This document shows, in pieces, positions 16,277 to 24,808 of a stretch of DNA of 64,000 bases (position 1 is its first letter; every line of letters begins with the position of its first letter). The notes beneath the pieces are model-generated. The model had not been told where the DNA came from, did no database searches, and saw only the letters and a program-made list of their open reading frames with translations. The position numbers were made by a program, and so were the translations under genes. Origin of the DNA: Candidatus Borrarchaeum yapensis (GTDB taxonomy: Archaea > Asgardarchaeota > Sifarchaeia > Borrarchaeales > Borrarchaeaceae); contig JAEOSF010000003.1 in NCBI GenBank assembly GCA_016840515.1, positions 38,856 to 102,855 on the forward strand, given 5' to 3'.

Positions 16277-17938
16277 ATGTGTATGAATTTGCACAGTTTG
16301 ATCGCAGCGTATTGCAAAAAGTCTGAGACGGTTTCTCAAGTACTTTCAGATATGATAATTCTTTCAGATATACAGAATAAACAGAAATTGAGTGATCCTA
16401 CAAAGTATATAGTTATTGATCATAACTTAGGGATTGGAGCAGTTAACCTTGGGAAAACTGCTGAAAACAAAATAAGTCAGCCATTCAAAGATGAAAAGAA
16501 TGGATTTACTGTCGTTCTTGATGGTGAAATTTACAATAGAGCATTTCTTGAGGAATATCTCGCTGAATATTCTATAGAAACAGATCCCGATGTCAAATTG
16601 GTTGCCCATCTTTTTAAGAAACTAATTTCTTCCTTTGATCTAATTTCTGCTGTTAGAAAGATGCTTTTTATGCTTGAAGGAGCATATGTATTCATAATTC
16701 TGTGGCATAAGCATAACAAAATAATCATTACAAGAGACCCAATTGGAATTAAGCCACTGTATTTTGTGGAAACTCCTGAATGCATTCTTTTTTCATCACA
16801 AAGAAAACCACTCCTCTTTCAAACATCTGAAAACATTTTCTATGAAGATATTCAAAATTTCCGCCAAGATAAGATCTATGTCGTTTCAAAATCAGGTGAT
16901 GTTGCAAATTTTACGGGAGAAGGATTGAAAAAACACCAGATGTTAGATATTTCTCCCAACAAAATAATTCAGTCACTTGATGGGTCTTTTCGGTTTGCGA
17001 TTGAACGAAGACTGCCAGATTATGATGAGAAAACTGGTATTCTATTTTCTGGCGGGCTCGATAGTTCTATTCTTACGAGATATGTGTCTGAATATGATGT
17101 ATCCTTTAATCTTTATACGTCAGGTCTTCAAAATTCTCTTGATCTTGAGCACGCTATTGATGCCTTTAGTACATTTGATGCCACCCTTAAAATAAACGAG
17201 TTGTCCATAGAGGATGTCGAAGCAGAGATTCCACGGATACTTTTCTACATCGAAAAACCAGAAATCATGCAGATAAATATAGCAATTCCGATCTATTTTT
17301 CAACATTATTAGCAAAAAAAGATGATGTACATCTGTTTTTTTCAGGGCAAGGTCTTGATGAGATTTTTGGCGGCTACGCTCGACATGTAGATATATCACA
17401 AACCAAAGGTTATGAGGCCTTATATGAGCAATTGTGGGCAGAGTTTGAAACATTTCCTCATGTCACCCTTGAACGCGATGATATTCTAAGTAAAGCAAAT
17501 AGATCTATATTTAGAATGCCGTTTCTTGACCAAAGAATTGTAAATTATGCGATGAGAATACCAGCATCATACAAAATTTATAACACAGGCAATACTTTCG
17601 TAAGAAAATGGATCTTGCGCAAATTAGCTGAAAGCTTGAATCTACCGAAAAAAGTTTACAAACGTAAAAAACTAGCAACTCAATTTGGATCAGGCACAGC
17701 TATCGCATTAGGTAAAATTGCAAAATTAAATGGATTTGATAAGTCTCTTGCGAATAAATTTGGATATAAAAGCAATCAAAAAATGTATCTTGATGCTATA
17801 GCATGTTTGTTAGGTTTCCCTTTTCGAGAAGAAAAAAGAAAAAACCTTCTAAAATTTATGCCAGAGAAATGGAAAGAAAAAACAAGCCAATATCTTCCCT
17901 TCACACATATACTTCAAAAATTCTCTAAACATACTTAA
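16277..17938 (+). CDS. Asparagine synthetase-like glutamine amidotransferase
   Basis: This 553-residue protein has an N-terminal class II glutaminase domain and a C-terminal ATP-pyrophosphatase domain. VLDGEIYN, TRDPIGIKPLY, FSGGLDSSILT (the PP loop) and SGQGLDEIFGGYARH are all typical of AsnB. The start is odd: it begins MCMN, so Cys2 is present, but the usual MCGI and HRGPD blocks are missing. It may make asparagine from aspartate and glutamine or amidate another substrate. An in-frame TGA sits directly before the ATG, so no upstream extension exists. It appears monocistronic. Confidence 0.82.
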   Translation: MCMNLHSLIAAYCKKSETVSQVLSDMIILSDIQNKQKLSDPTKYIVIDHNLGIGAVNLGKTAENKISQPFKDEKNGFTVVLDGEIYNRAFLEEYLAEYSIETDPDVKLVAHLFKKLISSFDLISAVRKMLFMLEGAYVFIILWHKHNKIIITRDPIGIKPLYFVETPECILFSSQRKPLLFQTSENIFYEDIQNFRQDKIYVVSKSGDVANFTGEGLKKHQMLDISPNKIIQSLDGSFRFAIERRLPDYDEKTGILFSGGLDSSILTRYVSEYDVSFNLYTSGLQNSLDLEHAIDAFSTFDATLKINELSIEDVEAEIPRILFYIEKPEIMQINIAIPIYFSTLLAKKDDVHLFFSGQGLDEIFGGYARHVDISQTKGYEALYEQLWAEFETFPHVTLERDDILSKANRSIFRMPFLDQRIVNYAMRIPASYKIYNTGNTFVRKWILRKLAESLNLPKKVYKRKKLATQFGSGTAIALGKIAKLNGFDKSLANKFGYKSNQKMYLDAIACLLGFPFREEKRKNLLKFMPEKWKEKTSQYLPFTHILQKFSKHT

Positions 17939-18259
17939 ATCGTTTCATCAAAGACTATCGATGATATTCTTGCTCTTTTATAAAAGTCTTTTAACATTTT
18001 ATAATTACCTTAATATTTTAATATACTTCAATCTACCCTTGCATCTCTTGATAATTGGACTAAAAATGTGTGTTGTTAGTGTTTTTTCACGTCATTCGTT
18101 AATATATGTCACTAAATTTTCAATATTCTTAAATAATACAAAGCAATGCTTTCTCCATTGCAATTGAGTCCGATCAATGCTTCATTGACGCAAACTGATT
18201 GCAGTTTCAAAAAAATTAGCGTTTCTAAATGATACTAATGTGTTTAAAATGTTTTATAC

Positions 18260-18273
18260 TTTACAAATGTAAA
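18260..18273. promoter_or_regulatory. CopY/BlaI-like dyad, distal copy
   Basis: TTTACAAATGTAAA is an inverted repeat containing TACAaaTGTA, the core recognised by CopY/BlaI/MecI-type repressors. It lies about 190 bases upstream of the 45-residue ORF. Regulator identity is inferred from the core only. Confidence 0.45.
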
Positions 18274-18427
18274 GACATTTTTGTTTTGTCTTTTTATCAT
18301 TTTGTAATAGACTTGTCTAAATTCTTTAATTAAATTTAAATGCAAAATAGTCAGTTGTTGACTTTTCCGATAGTTTTTTAAATAAGATACTATAACCTAT
18401 TGATTGATATCTATAGTTTTATTACCT

Positions 18428-18456
18428 TTTACAATTGTAACATTTACAAACGTAAA
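18428..18456. promoter_or_regulatory. Two adjacent CopY/BlaI-like dyads
   Basis: TTTACAATTGTAAC (18428-18441) and TTTACAAACGTAAA (18443-18456) lie 15 bases apart centre to centre, just before ATG 18465. The first holds TACAatTGTA. The second has one mismatch in that core. Close tandem sites next to a start suggest repression of the ORF that follows. Confidence 0.5.
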
Positions 18457-18464
18457 TAGCATCT

Positions 18465-18602
18465 ATGGACGAAGAAAAAATGGGAACAATTGAAGTTTTT
18501 GAACAACGTACATCAAAAGAATCGTGCACTCCTCAAATATCTGAAAAGGTTGATATCGAGGACTTTATTCCATCCAGATGGCGTAAGCATGGGATCTGGT
18601 AA
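18465..18602 (+). CDS. Small ORF of 45 residues behind candidate operators
   Basis: ATG 18465 to TAA 18602 encodes MDEEKMGTIEVFEQ followed by a Cys-containing middle and ends VDIEDFIPSRWRKHGIW. The peptide is protein-like and is a better candidate than the overlapping 62-codon frame starting at 18490. It has no clear SD. It could be a genuine small protein or the N terminus of a gene whose remainder was lost when the IS element at 18.7 kb arrived. Family not recognised. Confidence 0.4.
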   Translation: MDEEKMGTIEVFEQRTSKESCTPQISEKVDIEDFIPSRWRKHGIW

Positions 18603-18737
18603 AAAAGACGTCGAAACGTTTAGATATCTTTTTTTCCATCGATTTTTGGCTGTTGGACACACATTTCAGACAGTGTAATTTTGCATACATATTTCAGAAA
18701 TTTAGAATAGTATCTATGCTATTTTTTTATCATTCCT

Positions 18738-18776
18738 CCGCAAGAAGGCCCAACAAGTTGGGGGGATGATTTGCGG
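18738..18776 (+). repeat. Left-end hairpin of the tnpB element
   Basis: An outer CCGCA/TGCGG stem encloses CCCAAC-AA-GTTGGG. Imperfect subterminal hairpins of this sort are the TnpA recognition sites of IS200/IS605 elements. It lies about 100 bases before tnpB. Confidence 0.55.
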
Positions 18777-18878
18777 TTTTTACTTGTTTCACTTTCACGG
18801 TAGTGTCCCCCACTTCAAATAGGTTTTTGCGGATAGTAACTCTCGTGACATGAATCGCAGGGGATCACAGGGAGAAGT

Positions 18879-20036
18879 GTGATGAAACGGACTTATCAAT
18901 TTCGCGTGTATCCGACCACACAGCAGATAGCTACATTAACGCAATGGCTGGCTACCTGTCGTATGTTGTATAATAATTCGCTTGCAGAGCGAAAAGACGC
19001 CTGGCAAACTCACCAACACTCAGTTAGTTATTACGAGCAAGCCACCAAACTAAAAGCAGCAAAACAGACCAACCTGTGTTTGAAGGCGGTACATTCTCAG
19101 GTACTCCAAGACGCGCTGAGAAGACTGGATAAAACCTTCGCCAACTTTTTTAGGCGTATTAAGAAGGGTGAAAAGGCAGGTTATCCACGATTTAAAGGCA
19201 AATACCGGTATGACTCCTTCACGTACCCGCAAAGTGGGTTCACCATAGATTATCAAAAGAAGAAACTCCACCTCTCGAAAATTGGAAGTATTGCCATCAA
19301 ACTCCACCGCCCGATACCTGCTGCCGGCGTGATCAAGACGTGCACCATTACACGTGATGTCGACCACTGGTATGCCTGTTTTGCAGTAGTACTTCCTGAT
19401 CCCGCTTCTGGCACTCGGCAAAGAGGAATAACGAAAGCAATAGGGGTGGATGTCGGGCTGACGAGTTTGCTGACGTTACATACTGGAGACACCATAGACA
19501 CCCCCCGCTGGTTGAGAACCTCGGAGAAGCAATTAGCTAAAGAGCAGCGAAGGCAAGCGAGGAAAGTAAAGGGCTCACATAACCGTCACAAGCAGAACAC
19601 AAAGATGGCACGGGTACACCGGAAGATACGCAACCAGCGCAAGGATTTTCATCACAAACTCAGTAGGAAACTGGTTGATAGCTATGACCTGATTGCGTTT
19701 GAGAAACTTAGGATTACCAATATGGTGAAGAATCCTCATGTAGCCAAGTCGATTAGTGATGCCGGCTGGGGGCAACTGATGTGTTTTAGTGAGTACAAAG
19801 CGGAGGAAGCTGGTACTCTGGTAGAATATGTGAGTGCCTATAACACCACACAATTGTGTAGTAGGTGTGGGAAGCTTGTGCCAAAAACACTGGCAACCCG
19901 CATCCACAGCTGTCCTTACTGTGAACTTGATGTAGCCAGAGATCATAACTCTGCCATCACGATTTTACACCGATCAACCCACTTTATAGACTCCCGATCA
20001 TCATCAGGGCAGGGACTGCCCGTTGAGCCTGTTTGA
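18879..20036 (+). CDS. tnpB: TnpB RNA-guided nuclease (OrfB), intact motifs
   Basis: The 385-residue protein has the OrfB N-terminal region (YQFRVYPTTQQIATL), RuvC-I Asp in AIGVDVGLTSLL (about residue 190), RuvC-II Glu in IAFEKLRITNM (about 275), a zinc ribbon with CSRCG and CPYC (about 326-349) and RuvC-III Asp in DVARDHNSAITIL. All catalytic positions are present, unlike the TnpB-like gene at 8 kb. Known TnpB proteins cut DNA guided by a right-end RNA and help keep the transposon in place. The start ATG follows GGGAGAAG. G+C is higher than in the host genes, consistent with transfer. Confidence 0.93.
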   Translation: MMKRTYQFRVYPTTQQIATLTQWLATCRMLYNNSLAERKDAWQTHQHSVSYYEQATKLKAAKQTNLCLKAVHSQVLQDALRRLDKTFANFFRRIKKGEKAGYPRFKGKYRYDSFTYPQSGFTIDYQKKKLHLSKIGSIAIKLHRPIPAAGVIKTCTITRDVDHWYACFAVVLPDPASGTRQRGITKAIGVDVGLTSLLTLHTGDTIDTPRWLRTSEKQLAKEQRRQARKVKGSHNRHKQNTKMARVHRKIRNQRKDFHHKLSRKLVDSYDLIAFEKLRITNMVKNPHVAKSISDAGWGQLMCFSEYKAEEAGTLVEYVSAYNTTQLCSRCGKLVPKTLATRIHSCPYCELDVARDHNSAITILHRSTHFIDSRSSSGQGLPVEPV

Positions 20037-20096
20037 CATATCCCGTTGGGGAATGGATGATTCAGGAAGCCAGCCTACTTGTAGGGTGGTAGTTCA
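20037..20096 (+). ncRNA. Probable 3' part of the TnpB guide (omega) RNA
   Basis: After the tnpB stop, the CCAGCCTAC/GTAGGGTGG hairpin (8 of 9 pairs, loop TT) and the terminal GTAGTTCAC form the usual right end. In studied systems the guide RNA covers the 3' end of tnpB and this region, and its guide is the flanking DNA. Here that flank is the 3' end of the methionine adenosyltransferase gene. RNA extent is inferred. Confidence 0.5.
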
Positions 20097-21314
20097 CGCT
20101 ACAGGATATCTACCGAGTGCTAAGTCATTACACAATTCATTTATTCTTTGAAAAGAAGACTCTATCAGTTCATTAACCTGTTCTGAAATAGAAGAGAGTT
20201 CCTTGCCTTCTTTCATAATTATTTCTGCCGCTGCTAGTTCTGGTTTGTCAATTGGTTGCCCAATTTTGCTTAACAACCATATATATGCTTCTTCTATCTC
20301 GTCTTTAAATGTTGTATAGATTTCGTTTGCGATTTTATGGCTTAACAAACTATAAATCTTTCCGACATGACTAACAGGGTTTTTCCCTGCTGCTGCTTCA
20401 CTACTAACTGGTCTGTTTAAAGTTATTAATCCATTTGCTCTATTTCCTCGCCCTACTTGGCCACTGTCCGCGCTTTCTGCACTTGTGCCTAGTGTGCTCA
20501 GATATAATCCAGAAATACCTTTTCCTTCTCTATCTAGCGCATTAAAAGACAAATCTATGGTAGGTGAGTCATCTACAAGTTCGTGTGATACGAAAGTTTT
20601 TATTGTTTCTAATACTTCATTCTTCTTTCGAAAATATGTTGCTTCTGAGTCTATATAAGAGTCCATCATGGGCATAGCTACAATCATATGGAGCGATTGA
20701 CCATTTCTATGACCCATAACCTTCACGTCTTCCCCAGTTTCTGGAAATTGGTTTTTAAATTGTCGTGAATTAAGATATCGTTCTAAGGATAGTACTGTCT
20801 TTTCAGTATAGGTTAAAGGTGCATATCCAACAGCCGCTGATGTGTCATTTGCGACAAGAAGCCCTCCCTTCTTTTGGAAAATGTCCTTTAGTTCTTCTGA
20901 GCCCTCTTTAAGTTCTATCTGATAGTTTACATGCTTTTCAGGATCAATATACCTTATTTTTTGCTTAAGCCAGTCCTTTGCGGTTTGTATGGCAATTTCA
21001 TCAACAAGTATGACTTCATCACCATAAAATTTGGTAGCTCTGTCGCCAATTATTAATCGCATCGGCTTAATAACATGACCGCCTCCAAATTCATGTCTTA
21101 CTTCTCCAGCGGCTAATAACGCTTTATCGATGTTGTGATGAAGAATTATACCAAATCTTTTCAGATATTCTTGACTGAGCTTAACAGAAATTTGATCCAT
21201 AATAGCATCACACATGTTATCAGGATGTCCAAGTCCTTTTCGTTCCACAATTTCAACTCTTTGTTGAGGAAGCGGAATATTTTTCAGTTGCTCGATAACA
21301 ATTGCCTTGTTCAT
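20094..21314 (-). CDS. mat: S-adenosylmethionine synthetase, archaeal type
   Basis: The 406-residue protein matches archaeal MAT (PF01941) in length and motifs: ERKGLGHPDNMCDAIMD near the start, VRHEFGGGHVIKP, GHRNGQSLHMIVAMPMMD, and GQVGRGNRANGLI. It makes S-adenosylmethionine from ATP and methionine. ATG 21314 is chosen because GGTGA lies ten bases upstream. A GTG at 21323 is the alternative. The stop codon TGA lies inside the IS right-end sequence (GTAGTTCAC), so the last codon or codons may have been set by the insertion. Confidence 0.93.
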   Translation of the reverse strand: MNKAIVIEQLKNIPLPQQRVEIVERKGLGHPDNMCDAIMDQISVKLSQEYLKRFGIILHHNIDKALLAAGEVRHEFGGGHVIKPMRLIIGDRATKFYGDEVILVDEIAIQTAKDWLKQKIRYIDPEKHVNYQIELKEGSEELKDIFQKKGGLLVANDTSAAVGYAPLTYTEKTVLSLERYLNSRQFKNQFPETGEDVKVMGHRNGQSLHMIVAMPMMDSYIDSEATYFRKKNEVLETIKTFVSHELVDDSPTIDLSFNALDREGKGISGLYLSTLGTSAESADSGQVGRGNRANGLITLNRPVSSEAAAGKNPVSHVGKIYSLLSHKIANEIYTTFKDEIEEAYIWLLSKIGQPIDKPELAAAEIIMKEGKELSSISEQVNELIESSFQRINELCNDLALGRYPVA

Positions 21315-21860
21315 ATTCGCCACGTCACCCTAATTTGTAAATCATTTGAGTATATCTAGCAATTTGGATGTATAATTAACGTGATCAGGTGCTAAAATAA
21401 GTACTTTGGTTTTTAGTTTTTTGGTATCGATATTATGCTCCTAAAAACTGTGAAGTTCCTAAAAATCATTGTGAATGTTTTCTGAAAGACGACTATTTGA
21501 TATCATTTTTTTAAAAACGTTAAAAATCGTACAAGAATCAAAAAACTACTGAAATGATAATACAAAGGGTTTTAAAGGCGTGGGTGACAGGTGAGCATTC
21601 TGGCTTTGTTCCTGCAATAATTTTTTACTAAATTCTTTAATAATTATTAGGTGAAGCAATCCAATTGTTTAATTAATTTTTTTTCATTTCACATGTATTA
21701 TTGAGAACGAATTTACCATAACAAATATATTTTTTCTTTGCGAAAAATTCAATAATAGGAAATTTCGTAGTCGTATTACGCTCCAAATGCATTAGGTAAA
21801 AACTGCAATTTAACGTATATAAAGTTGTATAAATTATAGCAACGATAGCGAACTATTCAA
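21315..21860. other. Divergent promoter region, mat / KaiC-like gene
   Basis: This A+T-rich 546-base gap lies between two divergent genes. A TATA box for the plus-strand gene is at 21816-21824. No riboswitch-like fold, RNA gene or ORF with an SD was seen. Confidence 0.55.
21816..21824 (+). promoter_or_regulatory. Candidate TATA box for the KaiC-like gene
   Basis: TATATAAAG preceded by AACG lies about 38 bases before the ATG at 21861, giving a short leader. Sequence match only. Confidence 0.4.
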
Positions 21861-22610
21861 ATGAATTCGGGGAATATTTCTATGAATTCGGTTGAACGAG
21901 TGAGAACAGGGATTCCAGAACTAGACGATCTACTTCATGGTGGATTCATTAGGAACTCTTCAACAGTTATTACTGGGGGCGTCGGAACGGGTAAAACGAT
22001 CTTAAGTTTGCAGTTCTTATGGAATGGGGCTAAAACATATAATGAACCAGGCTTGCTGATAACGATCGATGAAAGCCCTGCTGAATTACGAAGAGAAGCA
22101 GCTATGTTTGGATGGGATTTGAAAGAATTAGAAGAGGCTAATCCACCTTTACTAGCGATCATTGATATAGCAACACCAAGAGCGGGGTTACCTTCAGATG
22201 AACGTTATTCTTTGCGTGAGTTAGATTTGCCACTGATTATAAAAAAAATATACGATACGCACAAAGAAATCAATGCTAAGCGTGCGGTAGTCGATTCATT
22301 ATCTGCACTTGGTTTTCGTTATGATTCGCTGGGAAAGATAAGATCAATAATATTTCAGTTGACATCCTTTTTAAATGAGTTAGAAGTTACATCTCTTATG
22401 ACAGTTGAATCACCAGAAAACTCATCCATTTCCCGTTTCGGGATTGAAGAATTTCTCGCCCAAGGCGTGATTCAGTTATTCTTAAGAAATGATGACGCAG
22501 GTAATCTAAAGAGAAACCTGCAGATTCGCAAAATGCGGTCTACTCAGCATTCACTAAAGAACTTCTTCTTTGAAATATCAGATAAAGGGATTGTTATTCT
22601 ATCAAGTTGA
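21861..22610 (+). CDS. KaiC/RadA-like RecA-superfamily ATPase
   Basis: The 249-residue protein is a single RecA-type domain: TGIPELDDLLHGGF, Walker A GGVGTGKT (about residues 39-46), Walker B region AKRAVVDSLSALG and a late IRKMRSTQHSLKN block, all typical of archaeal KaiC-like proteins. These single-domain forms are thought to act in signalling or motility control rather than circadian timing. A second ATG lies seven codons in. It stands alone between mat and a Na+/H+ antiporter. Confidence 0.85.
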   Translation: MNSGNISMNSVERVRTGIPELDDLLHGGFIRNSSTVITGGVGTGKTILSLQFLWNGAKTYNEPGLLITIDESPAELRREAAMFGWDLKELEEANPPLLAIIDIATPRAGLPSDERYSLRELDLPLIIKKIYDTHKEINAKRAVVDSLSALGFRYDSLGKIRSIIFQLTSFLNELEVTSLMTVESPENSSISRFGIEEFLAQGVIQLFLRNDDAGNLKRNLQIRKMRSTQHSLKNFFFEISDKGIVILSS

Positions 22611-22801
22611 TTCTTTTTCCTTATCGCTTATTTTTCAAAATATTTCGAGCTTATCGCAATTTAAATCAAAATTTAAGCGATTTTTGCTTAATTCTGTCTC
22701 AATTTACCGCATTTAATTCTGTGAGTTGAAAATTGGTTATCCTTAATCGAGTGCATCGATAGCAAAAATATTAAAAGCATTCACCTTTTTCGTCTGTTAG
22801 G

Positions 22802-24562
22802 GTGTCAGCTGTGCAAGTCGCAATAGATCCAATACTATTCCTTGTCGCGATCGTTGTAGTAATTGGAATTTTTGTGGCTCGCGCAGCAGAACATCGAAAA
22901 TTTCCAAGGACATTACCGCTAATCCTTACTGGAATAGCTCTTGGTGTTCTAAATTCGCTATTTGTGACTCCTTTGTTTGATTTACAAGGAATGGGAATTC
23001 CACTAGAAATAGTAGCAACGCTAGCACTTTCTGCAGTTTTATTTCGCGAAGGATTGGTTCTTGATGTAGATGCACTTAAAAGAAACATCAAGCCAATTAT
23101 TTTGCTAGCATCTCTTGGAACAGTGCTTACCACATTTCTTATAGGACTGCTGGGTCAATTTGCTTTTGAACTGACACTCATTTTTGCCCTCCTTTTTGGC
23201 GCGATTTTTTCGCCAACAGATCCTGCAGCTACGTTCGCACTTTTCGAAGGTGGCGGTACAAAAATTAAGAAAAAGTTAGAAACTACACTAGGCGGGGAAT
23301 CAGCTTTCAACGATGCTGTGGGAATTGTTATTGTTACGCGAATTTTCCTCCCTGCAGCACAAACAAATCAATTTCAACTAAATGTTTTGCTAATCGTTTG
23401 GACGCTTATTGGTGGAATAATAATTGGCTTTGTCTGCGGATGGCTAGGGAATATTCTCATCGCACGGGTTCGTAGAAAAATGGAAATTAGCCTTATTACT
23501 CTCTCCGTTGGGCTATTAGCATTTTCCCTTGCGGAACTATCGGGATCTAGCGGCGCCATTGCCGCCCTCCTTGCAGGAATTACGCTAGGCAGTCCACATA
23601 TTGTTAGAAAACCTCCCTTCCCAAAAGAAGGAACACTGGAACTTTGGGGAAACATATCCTTTCTGGGAGAGATCGTAGCTTTCATTCTGATAGGTGCATT
23701 CTTTAATCCTCTTGAAGCAATTGCATTTATTCCATTAGCACTACTTATGACAGCAATAATTCTCGTCTCAAGACCGGTTGCAGTTCTTATTAGTACCCTC
23801 GGAACTGATTTATCAATTGGTGAAACACTTTTTGTGGGATGGACCGGAATGCGTGGACTAGCTACTGCTGCTTTAGTAGCAATTTCATTTGAAGAACTGC
23901 ACATATCTAATGCGGCTAATGCAACGGCATTATTAAACGCGTCAATGTTAGTCCTTCTTTTCACTTCTGCTATTCAAGGCCTTACCATACCTTTTATTGC
24001 CGCAGAACTTGGTGTAGTAGTTGAAATTGATGAACTTGAGGAAATTAATGCTAAACAAATCGCGAATGCCGCAGTTATATTGAGATTACATGAAGCTCTC
24101 GAAAAAAAGGAAATCGGAAGACTTGAATATACGCGACTCGCAACTCCATTTCAAGATGAATATCGTATTTTAACTGAGCAAAAGAAAAGTTTGGAAATAG
24201 ATCAAAGGAACCGGAGAAGAGCTCTTAAATTAGAGTTAGAGTCATATAGGAATGCCATTGATCGTCTTTATGATGCTTTAGAAGCATGTGATATTGGAGA
24301 CAGATCATGCGAAGATCTAGTGCGCCAATATGAAAATAAGATCCAAAATGTCGAAGCTGAACTTCTCAGAATAATGGAACCTGCTAAGAGACAATCATTA
24401 GCAACAAGATTATTTGGAAGCATCCGCAGTGCCTTTAATCGAAAGAAGGCTTCAGAAGAAGCTAGCGATATGGAGAAAGTTGAAGATGTGGGAGTATTGA
24501 AAGATTTAGGAGAGATAGAAGATATAGATACCGAAGAAATGGATAATCGAAGATCTAAATAA
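22802..24562 (+). CDS. CPA1-type Na+/H+ antiporter with long cytoplasmic tail
   Basis: The first 400 residues form about 12 helices with the CPA1 core motifs FSPTDPAATFALFEGGG and GGESAFNDAVGIV. The Asn-Asp pair fits electroneutral exchange of sodium for protons. Residues about 410-586 form a charged, coiled-coil-rich cytoplasmic tail with no TrkA/RCK nucleotide motif visible. This tail may sense pH or partner proteins. GTG start. It precedes the two permease-UspA modules, making an ion-transport block. Confidence 0.85.
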   Translation: MSAVQVAIDPILFLVAIVVVIGIFVARAAEHRKFPRTLPLILTGIALGVLNSLFVTPLFDLQGMGIPLEIVATLALSAVLFREGLVLDVDALKRNIKPIILLASLGTVLTTFLIGLLGQFAFELTLIFALLFGAIFSPTDPAATFALFEGGGTKIKKKLETTLGGESAFNDAVGIVIVTRIFLPAAQTNQFQLNVLLIVWTLIGGIIIGFVCGWLGNILIARVRRKMEISLITLSVGLLAFSLAELSGSSGAIAALLAGITLGSPHIVRKPPFPKEGTLELWGNISFLGEIVAFILIGAFFNPLEAIAFIPLALLMTAIILVSRPVAVLISTLGTDLSIGETLFVGWTGMRGLATAALVAISFEELHISNAANATALLNASMLVLLFTSAIQGLTIPFIAAELGVVVEIDELEEINAKQIANAAVILRLHEALEKKEIGRLEYTRLATPFQDEYRILTEQKKSLEIDQRNRRRALKLELESYRNAIDRLYDALEACDIGDRSCEDLVRQYENKIQNVEAELLRIMEPAKRQSLATRLFGSIRSAFNRKKASEEASDMEKVEDVGVLKDLGEIEDIDTEEMDNRRSK

Positions 24563-24808
24563 CTTCTAAAAAGATTATTTTTCGATTTTTAAGAGAATTT
24601 TGTTGGTTTCTCTAATAAAACTGATTGATCGATAATTGTTGCTCATATAGTTTTTATAATAGTTAACGTCAGTATACTACTCTTAATAGAAATCTCTGAT
24701 ACTATGTGGTTAGTATATTTTTATGAAATCAATCTAATGATTGAATTCTTCTTTGAATGAAGTTTCGGCTATTTAAGGACTGTTGTAAAGTACTGGAGAG
24801 GCAGATAT

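Larger units (their letters stand above)
17939..18464. other. A+T-rich gap with TTTAC-N4-GTAAA dyads
   Basis: No credible gene lies in this 526-base stretch. It contains three dyad sites, described separately, ahead of a small ORF. The 17961-18167 frame is low-complexity and lacks an SD. Confidence 0.6.
18738..20096 (+). mobile_element. IS200/IS605-type element carrying tnpB only
   Basis: The element runs from a left-end hairpin (18738-18776) to a right-end hairpin finishing GTAGTTCAC (20063-20096). It carries one intact tnpB and no tnpA, so it is an IS1341-like or non-autonomous unit that would depend on a TnpA elsewhere. The right end overlaps the last bases of the methionine adenosyltransferase gene. 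Exact boundaries and target motif are estimates. Confidence 0.7.

Noticed and set aside
17961..18167. 68-codon plus-strand ORF after the asparagine-synthetase gene
   Set aside because: It is low-complexity, Phe/Leu-rich by base composition, and has no SD.
18490..18678. 62-codon ORF over the small gene at 18465
   Set aside because: It lacks an SD and has a less protein-like composition than the overlapping 45-codon frame starting at 18465.
21315..21860. Possible SAM riboswitch upstream of mat
   Set aside because: No conserved fold or motif could be made out in the gap.
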